Assembly (NCBI GenBank): GCA_017645945.1
Contig: JAGCNL010000076.1
Span: forward strand, 1 to 64,000
Direction of reading: 5' to 3'
DNA length: 64,000 bases
Origin: Salinivirgaceae bacterium
GTDB lineage: Bacteria > Bacteroidota > Bacteroidia > Bacteroidales > SZUA-534
Part shown: in pieces, positions 26,659 to 35,537 of the stretch
Layout of the letters: every line of letters starts with the position of its first letter
Position numbering within the stretch: the stretch's first letter is position 1
The notes under the pieces: generated by a model
Database searches by the model: none
Seen by the model: only the letters and a program-made list of their open reading frames with translations
Told to the model about the DNA's origin: nothing
Made by a program: the position numbers and the translations under genes

Positions 26659-29013
26659 TTATTTTTCACGTTCTTCGCCGAAAACCTTGAAGCGCCGCAT
26701 CACGATTGGCGAGATAAACAAATCGGCGAACAGGGCGGCCACAAGGCCCGCGGCGGCCAGAATGCCAAGGTCGCGGAAGTTGTTGGCTGTCGAAGTCAGG
26801 AATCCAAGGAATGTGGCGGTTATAATCACCGTCGACATTACCACCGCAACACCAATCACGCGGAAGGTGCGCAGAATGGCCTGCCGATAGTTGGCAAGGC
26901 GGTCGAACTCAAGGTGCGCGTGGTTGACTACGTGAATGGTGTCGTCAACGGCCAGACCAAGCACCATTGGAATTACAATGGCTGTGACCATATCGAGCGA
27001 ATAGCCGAACCAGCCCATCACGCCGCCCACAAAGATTATGGGCGCAAGGTTCGGAATCATTCCCACAAGGCCTAATTTTACATTGCCGAAGGCCAGCATA
27101 AGCAGCAAGCCCACAATCAGCACCGAAATGAGCAGCGACCACATTTGTCCGCGAACCAGATATTGCTGCATTATAGTGAATTGCGGCAAGTTGCCCACGG
27201 TCGAAATAACAGCGTCGGGGAACAATTGCGCGGCGTAGGCCTCAAGGTCGTCCATATTGGCCTCAACCTCTGCCGAATTGTAATTTGTTATCTCGACTTG
27301 AAGACGCAACTTACTGTAGTCATAATCAATCCAATAGTTGGTTTCCGAACCGCCAGCGTTCTCGTAGAGCAGAAGCAGTTGCGCCACCATATCGCTCTCG
27401 TCGGGGATTCGGTAGAAGGCCTGATTGTTCTCGTTGAGCGTGCGGTTCATATCCTTCAAAATCGGCAGAATCGAGTAATGGCGCTTTGTAAGCGGGTATG
27501 TTTCAATGTGTTTCTCAAGTTTTTCAAGTTTTCGCAGAACGTCGGGGCGTTTGGCGTCGTCGGCGTTGGGCAGCGCCACCAGCAAATCGTACGAGTACAA
27601 TGTGCCAATCTCTGTCTCGCTCACTTTCAGCAGATTATCGACGTAAGGCACCTGTCGGCCCATTGTTTTCTCAACGTCGAAAGCGGGCTTGATTCGATAG
27701 ACCGCCGAAGCGCAAACAACCGCCAGCACGCACGACGCAACAATTATCGGCTTGCTGTGCCCCAGAACCCATTCGCCAAGGCGTTGGAACCAAGCGTCGG
27801 TGCGGCCCTCAATGGTGTTGACAAACGATTTGCGCAGACGAACGTTCCGCCGTCCGAAAGAGTAGATTATCGGTGTGAAAATCAAGCAGGTAAGCACCAC
27901 CGAAATAATGCATAACGAAGAATTGATACCAATGGCTTTCATCGGCACAATCTTCATAGCCACAAACGAGAGCATTGCGGCAATGGTGGTTATGCCCGAG
28001 AACAGCACGGGCCAGCCCGTTTCGGTCACGGCCTCAACAATGGCGCGCATACGGTCGCCGTGTTGGAATAATTGTGTGCGGAAATAATTGTAAATGTGAA
28101 TGTTGTAGGCTATTGATATGGCAAAGCACAGCACCACAACCGACAGCGTGGCGGCCGAGTCAATGTAGAGCCCCGTCCAGCCAATCCAGCCGAAAGCCAT
28201 CAGAATGCTCATAATGGTGGTAACGATTGGCATCAGAATGCCGCGCAGCGAGCGGGTGACAACGGTCATAATTATTATGCCGATAATCATCACAACTACA
28301 AGCATTATAGCCATTTGGCCGTGTATATACTCGTTTTTCTCGTACGCCATAAACGGCATTCCTGACGTCTGCGGGTGCAGACTTGCGTATTTCGCCTGCG
28401 CGCAGATTTCCTTCGCCTCGCGGCCAGTCATCAGGTCGGGCGATTCGTTGGTTTCGGCTTTCCAGACCGAATCTTCGGGGAACGGTCGCAGTTTGACCAT
28501 TATCCACGACATTGTGCCGTCCTTCGAAATGAGCCGTTCGGCAAGTTCGGGCTTCGAGTAGGCGGCTTTTTTGATTGCGGCCAGACTTTCGGCGTCGTCG
28601 GGAATCTCGTCGGGCACAATCTGCCCCAGTTCCATTCCGTCGCCAGTGCCAACCATAAACTCAAGGTCGGTGAGCGACGTGATTTTTTCGGAATACGACA
28701 GGCTGTCCATCAGGTTGTTGCTCAACTCGCGGATAAGTTCCAGATTCGGTTTGGTGAACAGCCCCTCGTCGTTCTGCACCAGCACGGCCACGTAGTAGTC
28801 GTTGCCGAAAATGGCCTTGAACTCGTCGGTTTTCTCGAGCATCGGGTCGCCCTCAACAAAATAACTGTCCCACGAAGTCTCGAAATAGATTCGTTTAAGT
28901 CCCATTGCCGACAACACAAAGATTGCGGCAAACGCCATCACCGTCAGTAGGCGGTGGCGAAGGTTCCACTCTGTCAGAGCGCGGAACCGTGAATTGATTT
29001 TCTCAATGTTCAT
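26659..29013 (-). CDS. MMPL/RND-family exporter
   Basis: 784 residues with two repeats of one leading helix, a periplasmic domain and about five helices each. The MMPL hallmarks are visible: GLKRIYFETSWDSYFVEGDP after the first helix, AIMLVVVMIIGIIIMTVVTRSLRG, FAISIAYNIHIYNYF, and in the second half MVLGLAVDDTIHVVNH with the conserved Asp pair, then VIMSTVIITATFLGFL-like segments. Driven by proton motive force, such pumps export hydrophobic compounds or lipids. First gene of an exporter operon with LolA-like and barrel genes. Promoter C lies upstream with a terminator-like hairpin in the leader. Confidence 0.88.
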   Translation of the reverse strand: MNIEKINSRFRALTEWNLRHRLLTVMAFAAIFVLSAMGLKRIYFETSWDSYFVEGDPMLEKTDEFKAIFGNDYYVAVLVQNDEGLFTKPNLELIRELSNNLMDSLSYSEKITSLTDLEFMVGTGDGMELGQIVPDEIPDDAESLAAIKKAAYSKPELAERLISKDGTMSWIMVKLRPFPEDSVWKAETNESPDLMTGREAKEICAQAKYASLHPQTSGMPFMAYEKNEYIHGQMAIMLVVVMIIGIIIMTVVTRSLRGILMPIVTTIMSILMAFGWIGWTGLYIDSAATLSVVVLCFAISIAYNIHIYNYFRTQLFQHGDRMRAIVEAVTETGWPVLFSGITTIAAMLSFVAMKIVPMKAIGINSSLCIISVVLTCLIFTPIIYSFGRRNVRLRKSFVNTIEGRTDAWFQRLGEWVLGHSKPIIVASCVLAVVCASAVYRIKPAFDVEKTMGRQVPYVDNLLKVSETEIGTLYSYDLLVALPNADDAKRPDVLRKLEKLEKHIETYPLTKRHYSILPILKDMNRTLNENNQAFYRIPDESDMVAQLLLLYENAGGSETNYWIDYDYSKLRLQVEITNYNSAEVEANMDDLEAYAAQLFPDAVISTVGNLPQFTIMQQYLVRGQMWSLLISVLIVGLLLMLAFGNVKLGLVGMIPNLAPIIFVGGVMGWFGYSLDMVTAIVIPMVLGLAVDDTIHVVNHAHLEFDRLANYRQAILRTFRVIGVAVVMSTVIITATFLGFLTSTANNFRDLGILAAAGLVAALFADLFISPIVMRRFKVFGEEREK

Positions 29014-29174
29014 AATTGTATTTATTTAATGTTTAGAAGTTTAGAGTTAAGAAGGTTTAGAGAGTTGAGAATGTTGAGTTTTTTCTCTAACCGATTTTTG
29101 CCGATTCGAACCGAAAAACATATCGGATAAAATCGGGTTGAATCGGTTAGAAAACCCTTTATCATATTTATTAT

Positions 29175-29225
29175 CAATAAAATCTGTGTAAATCTGTTTT
29201 ATCTGCGTCATCTGTGTTCTAATAA
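29175..29225. repeat. AATCTGTGT-type dispersed repeat
   Basis: Tandem degenerate phrases AATCTGTGTAAATCTG, TTATCTGCGTCATCTGTG, as in the blocks at 17.9 kb and 26.3-26.6 kb. Confidence 0.6.
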
Positions 29226-29292
29226 TTTTTTTCAGACGCACGCGGTGCGTCCCTGCGCCGCCCAAAAACGAACAACATTCAGAATCGTTCAC

Positions 29293-29320
29293 AAAAAAAA
29301 GGGACCCGTTTCCGAGCCCC
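29293..29320 (-). terminator. Terminator-like hairpin in the leader of the MMPL operon
   Basis: Minus strand stem GGGGCTCG with CGGGTCCC (two G-U pairs), GAAA loop, then eight T. It lies about 70-90 nt downstream of promoter C and 280 nt before ATG 29013, so it either ends a small RNA or attenuates the operon. No gene is visible in 29014-29485 apart from these signals. Confidence 0.8.
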
Positions 29321-29398
29321 TTTTCCTGACTATTAAAAATCAAACTATGGTGTAATTGTTTTGCCATTAAACTGAACGCTGTACGTTTTTAAACGCAG

Positions 29399-29447
29399 CA
29401 AAAATCAGCCGTAAAACGGAAATGGGCAATCCCCATTAGTTGGGATT
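29399..29447 (-). promoter_or_regulatory. Operator/promoter C: leader of the MMPL exporter operon
   Basis: AATCCC-N8-GGGATT at 29428-29447; minus strand -33 TTG (29429-29427), 20 nt, -7 box GATTTTTG (29406-29399). Downstream it shares about 35 nt with promoter E of the TetR gene, including ACGTACAGCGTTCAG, so the two promoter regions are duplicates. Confidence 0.65.
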
Positions 29448-29485
29448 TGCAGTGCGGGGCAATGGCAAGTTGGGGGGATGTGCGC

Positions 29486-29893
29486 CTACAACGATTTCAG
29501 ACATTCATCGACAAGCAATGATATTTGCGATATAAATGCCTCGCAACGTGGATATAGGGAATCGGCCGTTTCTTTGTTGTGGGTTAGAAAATCTTCGTAG
29601 TCACCAGCCGTACGCTTCGAGAACAGTATACTGTAAAACTGCCCCTGTTCTTTCGGAATTTTCCCTGTCAACACAAAATGAAGCCCCAATTGCTGCCGCA
29701 CGCCTTCGTGCGATTTAACTTGTATTCCGTTGGCAACCAACAACGCGCTAACTGCATAATAACAAGCATAATACATTCTGTTTACAGCAGTATTGTAAAA
29801 TCCATTTTCAATATGGCTTTGGACTTCGGCCAATGTGGTTCGGGCGTTTTCCAATCGGTACAACACAATATCTTTCCGCTCATCGTTTGTCAT
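29486..29893 (-). CDS. HEPN-domain protein (partner of MNT nucleotidyltransferase)
   Basis: 135 all-helical residues of the HEPN/UPF0332 type: ENARTTLAEVQSHIENGFYNTAVNRMYYACYYAVSALLVA, then SHEGVRQQLGLHFV. Arg and His spaced R-x5-H in RQQLGLH could form the RNase motif of toxic HEPN proteins, but this is tentative. It overlaps the upstream MNT gene by 4 nt (ATGA), the usual arrangement of HEPN/MNT modules, which act as toxin-antitoxin or RNA-targeting defence systems. Confidence 0.85.
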   Translation of the reverse strand: MTNDERKDIVLYRLENARTTLAEVQSHIENGFYNTAVNRMYYACYYAVSALLVANGIQVKSHEGVRQQLGLHFVLTGKIPKEQGQFYSILFSKRTAGDYEDFLTHNKETADSLYPRCEAFISQISLLVDECLKSL

Positions 29894-30198
29894 AACGCAA
29901 CGCCCTCTTTTTCAATATTTTCATACAATGGTGTTTTGCGTTTTCCCCAATCATTTTTTGGCAAAATGATAGGATTTATGGCAATACCATATTGTAATTC
30001 AATAGGATACAATTTTGAGAACACTTTTTCTTCGTCCGAAAGATTCACCCGCTCTGAATCTAACAGAATTAGCAAATCAATGTCGGAATTTTCACGGGCA
30101 TCGCCACGCGCCTCTGAACCAAACAGCCTGACATCCATTGCGTAAGGAAGCCCCCGCAAAGCCGTCTTTATTGCCGATGTAACATTCGCCCGTGTCAT
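29890..30198 (-). CDS. MNT-type minimal nucleotidyltransferase
   Basis: 102 residues from ATG 30198, a start fixed by the -7 box at 30215-30222. The active-site pattern is intact: LFGSEARGD (Gly27-Ser28) and NSDIDLLI (Asp39, Asp41). In HEPN/MNT pairs this protein is the antitoxin, in studied cases modifying the HEPN toxin by AMP transfer; that mechanism is not shown here. Lies next to a type IIG restriction gene, a small defence neighbourhood. Confidence 0.87.
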   Translation of the reverse strand: MTRANVTSAIKTALRGLPYAMDVRLFGSEARGDARENSDIDLLILLDSERVNLSDEEKVFSKLYPIELQYGIAINPIILPKNDWGKRKTPLYENIEKEGVAL

Positions 30199-30214
30199 AA
30201 CTGAATCTTTTCTA

Positions 30215-30222
30215 CAAAGATA
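30215..30222 (-). promoter_or_regulatory. TAnnTTTG -7 box for the MNT/HEPN pair
   Basis: Minus strand TATCTTTG, transcription start near 30208, 10 nt from ATG 30198. Confidence 0.65.
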
Positions 30223-30326
30223 CGTGTTTTTCTTTGCGATGCAAGAATATATCTCGAACACGGTTTGCGGCTTATTTTCTCGAAATTATATGGGGATTCA
30301 CGACACGGTTTTGTGTAAGAACGCAG

Positions 30327-30422
30327 TCCCGATAGTTATCGTCCCGATAACTATCGGGAACACTGATTTACACGGATTTTTAGTTAACCACGGAAAACAC
30401 TAAATCCCGATAGCTATCGGGA
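30327..30422. repeat. Cluster of TCCCGATA palindromes
   Basis: Full copies at 30342-30359 (TCCCGATAACTATCGGGA) and 30405-30422 (TCCCGATAGCTATCGGGA), and a truncated copy at 30327-30341. The interval 30223-30525 otherwise holds only CAGATT-type phrases and the GTAGAGA palindrome; no gene is seen. Confidence 0.85.
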
Positions 30423-30473
30423 ACGGAAAGGGCAACCTGACGGTTGCGTTTTTTGCTAACCGATTTGAACGCA

Positions 30474-30501
30474 GTAGAGACGGTGCGTGCACCGTCTCTA
30501 C
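30474..30501. repeat. GTAGAGACG...CGTCTCTAC palindrome, intergenic copy
   Basis: 28-bp perfect palindrome with centre GTGCGTGCAC, 25 nt past the restriction enzyme's stop. Same length and arms as the copy inside the BspA-type gene at 57672-57699. Confidence 0.85.
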
Positions 30502-30525
30502 ACGCACATTATCAATGAATCAACA

Positions 30526-33500
30526 TTATTCTACGGCCGCAAATTCCTCCTCCGTAACAGTTTCATCAATCAATTTCACCTCGTCGAATGTCAGGCCGTA
30601 AAGGTGGTAAACCAACAAATCCAACTCGTGTTCCGAGTCGCTTACGGCTTGTGGGTTTTGCTTTTTGTCGGCAAGGATTTGGTCGACAATGGTGATTACT
30701 GAATTTAGTTGTTCCTGATTTGGCAATGCAATTGGTATCAGCCTACCGTCGTTTATCTGAAGAGTATGCGTGGCGGTTATGAAATTATTACATAAGTAAG
30801 AGATTAATTTTGAGTTTAGGATGGCAACAATGTATTTATCAGGGATATAGGTTATTGTCGAATGCAATTTTACAACATCTTTTGAGTAGGGACCCGATTC
30901 GACACAATAAGCCTTGATTTTATCAGTAAAGTAATCGACCCACGCAAACCCTGTGGAATTGAAATATTTTTCCCCTTGCCAACGAGAATTTGTCTTTTCA
31001 CCGTCTCGCAATTCTTTCAATGATTCTGAACACCAATCTATACAGGTATTTGCAGGAACATAATAGGTGTAGCCATCTTTATTCCCTCGAAAGTATTCGA
31101 CATAACATCCTTTTTCGCCACCATTTTGTTTCTCATTTTCGGACAAATTGTTGTACTTGCGAACGTTTTGCCTAGCTGTCGTCTTGTAAATGAAAAATTT
31201 ACCAAACAAAACAGGATTTGCTTTGACAATTTTCAGCGTTTCACACCTTTCATAAAAAGCATTTCTGTTATTGACGAAATGCTCGTAAGAAACGACTTCT
31301 CTTGTTATTGAATTAAATTTTTGCAATAACTCATTCGCAATTTTTTCTTCTTCAGCAACACTATCGCATATCTTAATCAGATATTTGCTATTGTTACCTG
31401 TAACAAGGCCTTGTGCTCCTTCGCAAAAAGCACCTATAGGCAACACACGACTATTTTTCAAATCATTCGAAACCAAATCACGGCAAGCATCTGTCCCTAA
31501 TATTGCGTTTTCATAATTATTGTAAACAGACACTAATGGACGTATGATTTTATTATACAAACTCAAATTTGTTTCGTTTGGTAAGAATATGCGACACTTA
31601 TAATTAGAAAGGAAAACACTATTTAGACAACTGTATTCATCATCTTGTCCTATATGGTGAAAATGAATGGATGAGTCATTTTCACTTTTTTTGTTGAACA
31701 ATACTATCTCGGTTTCAACATAGGCATCTTCAAAACAAAAACCCGAATAAGTGAAATTCAAACCTTTTTTCTCCAATAACCATTTTCTAAAATCCGATTT
31801 AGAGATATTGGTAAAATACGTGTTAGGTGTTATATATGCCAAGTACCCGTTAGCTGCTAATAGAGAATCACCTCGTTTTATAAACGAAATGTAAAAGTCA
31901 TCAGATTCTTCACCTTTGCTTGTCCGTTTTGAACCGTCCATATCGCGATTGTAAATATATGGCGGATTACCAATTACAACGTCAAAACCTTTGAAATTGC
32001 CATCAGTATCAAGCACTTCAGGAAATTCCCAGCGCCATTCCATCGCATTCTCAAAAATGCTATTCTTTTGATTTTCTTCGTATTCAGCTATTTTACGCTT
32101 TAGACATTTTATTCTTTCATCTATTTCTTTCTTCTCTTTTTTTGTTGGCTCAAAAAGTCGTGGTGATTCCAAATCGGATAGGTCTCTTCGGGCTTTTTGA
32201 TATTTATTGTAGCCATCACTGTTTTGTTTAACACTTTCTTGAAATTTCCCTTTCAGTTGCTCGATGATTTCCTCTAACTCGTGTTTAACAATTTTGTTAG
32301 GGGCATCTTTATACTCCAATACTTTATTCTTATAATCGGCTAATTCCTTTTTTTTCTGTGCTTTTGAAATATCAACACCAATATCATAACGGCTTACAAG
32401 TGAATTGCCGCATTTGATGTTGATATCGATGTTAGGCAAAGTTTCAAGAGTGCGGTTGCCTTTTTTGTTGATATAATAATACGCATTCTTCAACAATTCA
32501 ATCCAAAGACGTAACCGACATATATTCACCGAGTTGGGATTTATGTCAACACCAAACAGACAGTTCTCAATAATCTTGCGTTTCTCGTTGAAAAGAGTTT
32601 CCTGTATCATCTGACTATACTTATCATTTGGGTTGTAAGCAAAAATTCGTCTGTCATTGCGCGTAACAATCAACTCGTCGTTTTCAATTTCCAATTCTCC
32701 ATCGAGCAGATTGCCATTAGTCAAACAAAGCGCATTCAATTCGAACTTTATGTAAATCAACTCATTTAATGCAGAAACCAAGAAGTGTCCGCTTCCTACA
32801 GCAGGGTCACAAACTGTTATTGAATCGATAATTTTGTTTCTTTCCTCAATTGTTATTTTTTCGGCTGCACATTTGTTTTTGACTTCGCTCAAAGTCTTGC
32901 AGTCCCATTCTTTTACAATATTAAATTTTTGCACCACTGCACGACCGATAGTTTCTCTACACATATACTGTGTAATAGTTCCTGGCGTGAAGAAAGAGCC
33001 GTCTTTGTAACCATTTATCTTTTCGAAAATCAATCCTAAAACCGATGCGTTTATGAGCGTTTTGTTCTCTTTCCTACGGCCGTTTTCACTTTTTACCGCA
33101 CCGAAATCGTATGCATCAAGGAACCGTAGCATATACTCTAACGGTTTCATTTTCTCGTCTTTTTTAACATTCAAAACAGTACCGTCATAAACAGTAATTG
33201 GAACATCATCGGCCAATTCGGAAATGCTTAACTCTTCTGTGTGCTCAAAAAGCGAACTGTTTAAATAAGGAATGTTCTGAAAATCTTTTGTCAATTCGTC
33301 ATCGCGTTCGTCGGGCTGCCTTGCCAACACACCAAAAAATAATTTTTGCAATGTGTCATACTCCTTCAATTTTTCAGGTGTCAGGAATTTATATGATTCG
33401 TCACCGTCATTCCACTTAATAAGCTGTGCTTCAAGAAGTTTTAAAAATAGTATTCGGTTAACCCAGACAATGACCAATTGAATTGCACGTTCAAACAAAT

Positions 33501-34383
33501 TGAACGGATTTTTTTTGTAACTCAATTGCGTGATGGTATTTTCAAGTAGAGAGCCTCTTTCGCGTTCTTTTTCAGGCAATTGTCCAATTACCTTTTTATT
33601 ATTTATTTCAATCTCACGAAGCCCAATAATATACAACAACTCGTTGTAGAAATCTTTATTCAAGATGTTTGAATCAGTAGCGCAAGGTTTTTTCAGCAAA
33701 TAATATGGCGATAGGATTTTATATACTATCAGCAAATCTTTTTCATTGGTTATTTTACTGATGTCAAAATAGATATAATCAAGCTTGTCCTTGACTTCCT
33801 CTATTGCAGGTTCTGCAATTTTCGGATAAAACTCATCGGTTGTCGTTATTGACAATACTCCTTTTTCAAAATCTTCAAATTTCTTTTTGAATTTCTTGTT
33901 GCCTCTAACAAAAAAACGTTCAAAATCTTGTGCATCAAAAATATACCACTCTTTGGCATTCGTTATTACAATTCGGCGTATTTCGTTGTTGTTTTTGCTA
34001 ACGCTTTCGCGCATAAAGTATAAAACAGTCTCTTGCAGCGCCTTAACATTAATGTTTTCAAATGTGGGAAACTCATTTGTTTTGGCAACTCTTTTTGCCT
34101 CAATTATAACTTGAACATTTCCTTTGCCTTTTGCATCTGAAAAAATAGCCAAATCAATTGGTTTCTTGCCTTTTATCTCATTGGTTGACTGATAGAATGA
34201 TTTTTTCAAAAACTCGATGATATAATCTTCGTGCACGTCTTCCAATTCTGTTTCAGCTTCAGCCATTTTCGATTTCAAATCGCCGAATGCATTAACGAAT
34301 TGATTGTATTCAACTTCGGTGGGTTCGTGCCGTTGTAATAATTTATTGCCAGCCAACACGTCTTTTAATTCAATTCGTGCCAT
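30526..34383 (-). CDS. Type IIG (Eco57I-like) restriction-modification enzyme
   Basis: About 1285 residues in one chain. An N-terminal PD-(D/E)xK-like nuclease region has KPIDLAIF followed by VQVIIEAKR (about residues 75-100). The adenine methyltransferase core shows motif I DPAVGSGHFL (about residue 530) and motif IV GNPPYIY (about 808). Between them lies a long insert with a coiled coil. The C-terminal part (ITYIPDKYIVAILNSKLISYLC, THTLQINDGRLIPIALPN) is a TaqI-like target-recognition domain. All parts are intact. No separate specificity or nuclease subunit is near, supporting a stand-alone type IIG enzyme. The recognition site is unknown. ATG 34383 is favoured over 34407. Confidence 0.87.
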   Translation of the reverse strand: MARIELKDVLAGNKLLQRHEPTEVEYNQFVNAFGDLKSKMAEAETELEDVHEDYIIEFLKKSFYQSTNEIKGKKPIDLAIFSDAKGKGNVQVIIEAKRVAKTNEFPTFENINVKALQETVLYFMRESVSKNNNEIRRIVITNAKEWYIFDAQDFERFFVRGNKKFKKKFEDFEKGVLSITTTDEFYPKIAEPAIEEVKDKLDYIYFDISKITNEKDLLIVYKILSPYYLLKKPCATDSNILNKDFYNELLYIIGLREIEINNKKVIGQLPEKERERGSLLENTITQLSYKKNPFNLFERAIQLVIVWVNRILFLKLLEAQLIKWNDGDESYKFLTPEKLKEYDTLQKLFFGVLARQPDERDDELTKDFQNIPYLNSSLFEHTEELSISELADDVPITVYDGTVLNVKKDEKMKPLEYMLRFLDAYDFGAVKSENGRRKENKTLINASVLGLIFEKINGYKDGSFFTPGTITQYMCRETIGRAVVQKFNIVKEWDCKTLSEVKNKCAAEKITIEERNKIIDSITVCDPAVGSGHFLVSALNELIYIKFELNALCLTNGNLLDGELEIENDELIVTRNDRRIFAYNPNDKYSQMIQETLFNEKRKIIENCLFGVDINPNSVNICRLRLWIELLKNAYYYINKKGNRTLETLPNIDINIKCGNSLVSRYDIGVDISKAQKKKELADYKNKVLEYKDAPNKIVKHELEEIIEQLKGKFQESVKQNSDGYNKYQKARRDLSDLESPRLFEPTKKEKKEIDERIKCLKRKIAEYEENQKNSIFENAMEWRWEFPEVLDTDGNFKGFDVVIGNPPYIYNRDMDGSKRTSKGEESDDFYISFIKRGDSLLAANGYLAYITPNTYFTNISKSDFRKWLLEKKGLNFTYSGFCFEDAYVETEIVLFNKKSENDSSIHFHHIGQDDEYSCLNSVFLSNYKCRIFLPNETNLSLYNKIIRPLVSVYNNYENAILGTDACRDLVSNDLKNSRVLPIGAFCEGAQGLVTGNNSKYLIKICDSVAEEEKIANELLQKFNSITREVVSYEHFVNNRNAFYERCETLKIVKANPVLFGKFFIYKTTARQNVRKYNNLSENEKQNGGEKGCYVEYFRGNKDGYTYYVPANTCIDWCSESLKELRDGEKTNSRWQGEKYFNSTGFAWVDYFTDKIKAYCVESGPYSKDVVKLHSTITYIPDKYIVAILNSKLISYLCNNFITATHTLQINDGRLIPIALPNQEQLNSVITIVDQILADKKQNPQAVSDSEHELDLLVYHLYGLTFDEVKLIDETVTEEEFAAVE

Positions 34384-34443
34384 ACGCTTAAATAATAGTG
34401 CGCTCACTTATCTGTTCAGGGCTGACGGGCAATCATTTGCGGC

Positions 34444-34590
34444 AAAAAAAATGTGGACTCAAACATTATCCACATCTTTAGGCCCTAGGACTGCCGTATT
34501 CACAGATAAGTCGAGCCCACGCAAAAGCGCAGGCATCTATCGACTTATTCGTGTGAATACTATCAATTTTTGAATTTCCTAGGTTCAAAG
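34444..34590 (-). ncRNA. Structured RNA candidate, copy 1
   Basis: Read on the minus strand: a possible -7 box CATCTTTG ends 2 nt before a closing stem CCTAGG (34583-34578 with 34489-34484). Then an asymmetric bubble, an 8-bp stem GTATTCAC/GTGAATAC, a 9-bp stem ATAAGTCGA/TCGACTTAT, and an apical hairpin GCCTGCGCTTTTGCGTGGGC. It ends in a strong terminator (ATGTGGA/TCCACAT plus T8, 34475-34444). The apical part is shared with copy 2, while outer stems differ but still pair. It stands before the restriction gene. The shape recalls 6S RNA, but identity is not established. Confidence 0.6.
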
Positions 34591-34760
34591 ATGATTCCGA
34601 ATAATAAATAAACGCTGATTAACAATATGTTAACTCAAAAGTTTCTTTCTAATTCAAATTCGTTTTAAATGAAACATCAAATTGCCCTTGCACAAAGGCG
34701 CAAAGGATAGCCAAATGTAGAAAAGTTTTTGCCACATTCTCATATCGGCGGCAGACATCA

Positions 34761-34872
34761 GCAGAAAATCCAAAAATTTGCCTGAAACTTGTAGCAGTTT
34801 TCTTGAAAAATTGCGGTAAAAGTTCCGCAGAAATCTCAAAAATCTGACTGAAAAGTTCCGCAGTTTTGAGAT
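34761..34872. repeat. Imperfect 66-bp direct repeat downstream of the TetR gene
   Basis: Units beginning GCAGAAAATCCAAAAAT (34761) and GCAGAAATCTCAAAAAT (34827) repeat with a 66-bp period. The second also contains an 11-bp inverted repeat AAATCTCAAAA/TTTTGAGATTT (34831-34876) that could act as a TetR-gene terminator. No convincing gene is seen in 34591-34893. Confidence 0.5.
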
Positions 34873-34893
34873 TTTTATGGCAACTGCAAGGAT

Positions 34894-35508
34894 TTATCCG
34901 TTGCAAATCAACTCTTTCCAGCCGTTGTTGTGATAGTTGGTGTATTCCATAAAGATTCGTTTGGCTTCAGTGTCGCTGATTTTGTGCATAATTATTTCCT
35001 CGAGCAGAGTGAACAACTGCACGGCGTTTACGTGAATGAAGAACGGCGAGAAGTCCCATTTGAGCGACGGGTATTTACGTTTCATCGCATCCATATATTT
35101 GAGCATCAGCGCGGCGGCATCGTCGGTGAAATCGTCTTTGAACCGCGCCTGCGACGAACCTGCCGACTTGAATAGTAGCAGCGTCAGCAAGTCTCTGTAT
35201 TTCAGCATAATTCTACTGTATTCGGCTGCGGTTTTCTCGGTCATTTCAGGCATCCATTGCTTTGTTATGTCAATTTGCAGCGGGTTGTGGTAGGTTTGCA
35301 GAAGGCGCTTGAACTCGCCCGTGAGCGGTGCCACAATGGCGCGGAAAAGGTCGTCTTTGCCAGCATAATAGTTGTAAATGTTGCTCAACCCCACGCCCGC
35401 CTTTTCGGCAATCTCGCGCATCGACGTCTGCGCGAATCCCTTTTTCAGGAAAATCGCCTTTGCCGCCTTTGCAATCTGCTGCTCAATATCGTCCTTTTTG
35501 GTTTGCAT
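34894..35508 (-). CDS. TetR-family transcriptional regulator
   Basis: 204 residues from ATG 35508 (promoter E excludes the longer reading). The DNA-binding domain is at residues 8-55: IAKAAKAIFLKKGFAQTSM, then REIAEKAGVGLSNIYNYYAGKDDLF, the classic TetR helix-turn-helix. The C-terminal ligand domain is not recognisable. Its promoter carries the best copy of the AATCCC-N8-GGGATT operator, which recurs at four transport promoters in this window, so autoregulation and control of those genes is a strong inference. TetR genes often accompany MMPL exporter operons. Confidence 0.88.
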   Translation of the reverse strand: MQTKKDDIEQQIAKAAKAIFLKKGFAQTSMREIAEKAGVGLSNIYNYYAGKDDLFRAIVAPLTGEFKRLLQTYHNPLQIDITKQWMPEMTEKTAAEYSRIMLKYRDLLTLLLFKSAGSSQARFKDDFTDDAAALMLKYMDAMKRKYPSLKWDFSPFFIHVNAVQLFTLLEEIIMHKISDTEAKRIFMEYTNYHNNGWKELICNG

Positions 35509-35537
35509 CGCTGAACGCTGTACGTTTTTCGATGCAA

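Noticed and set aside
29047..29367. Minus-strand ORF of 106 codons starting just after promoter C
   Set aside because: It runs through the terminator hairpin and the dispersed AATCTGTGT repeat and shows no protein-like pattern; more likely an open frame by chance.
34444..34590. Firm annotation as 6S RNA
   Set aside because: The shape is similar but there are two copies, and the sequence cannot be matched to a family without a covariance search.
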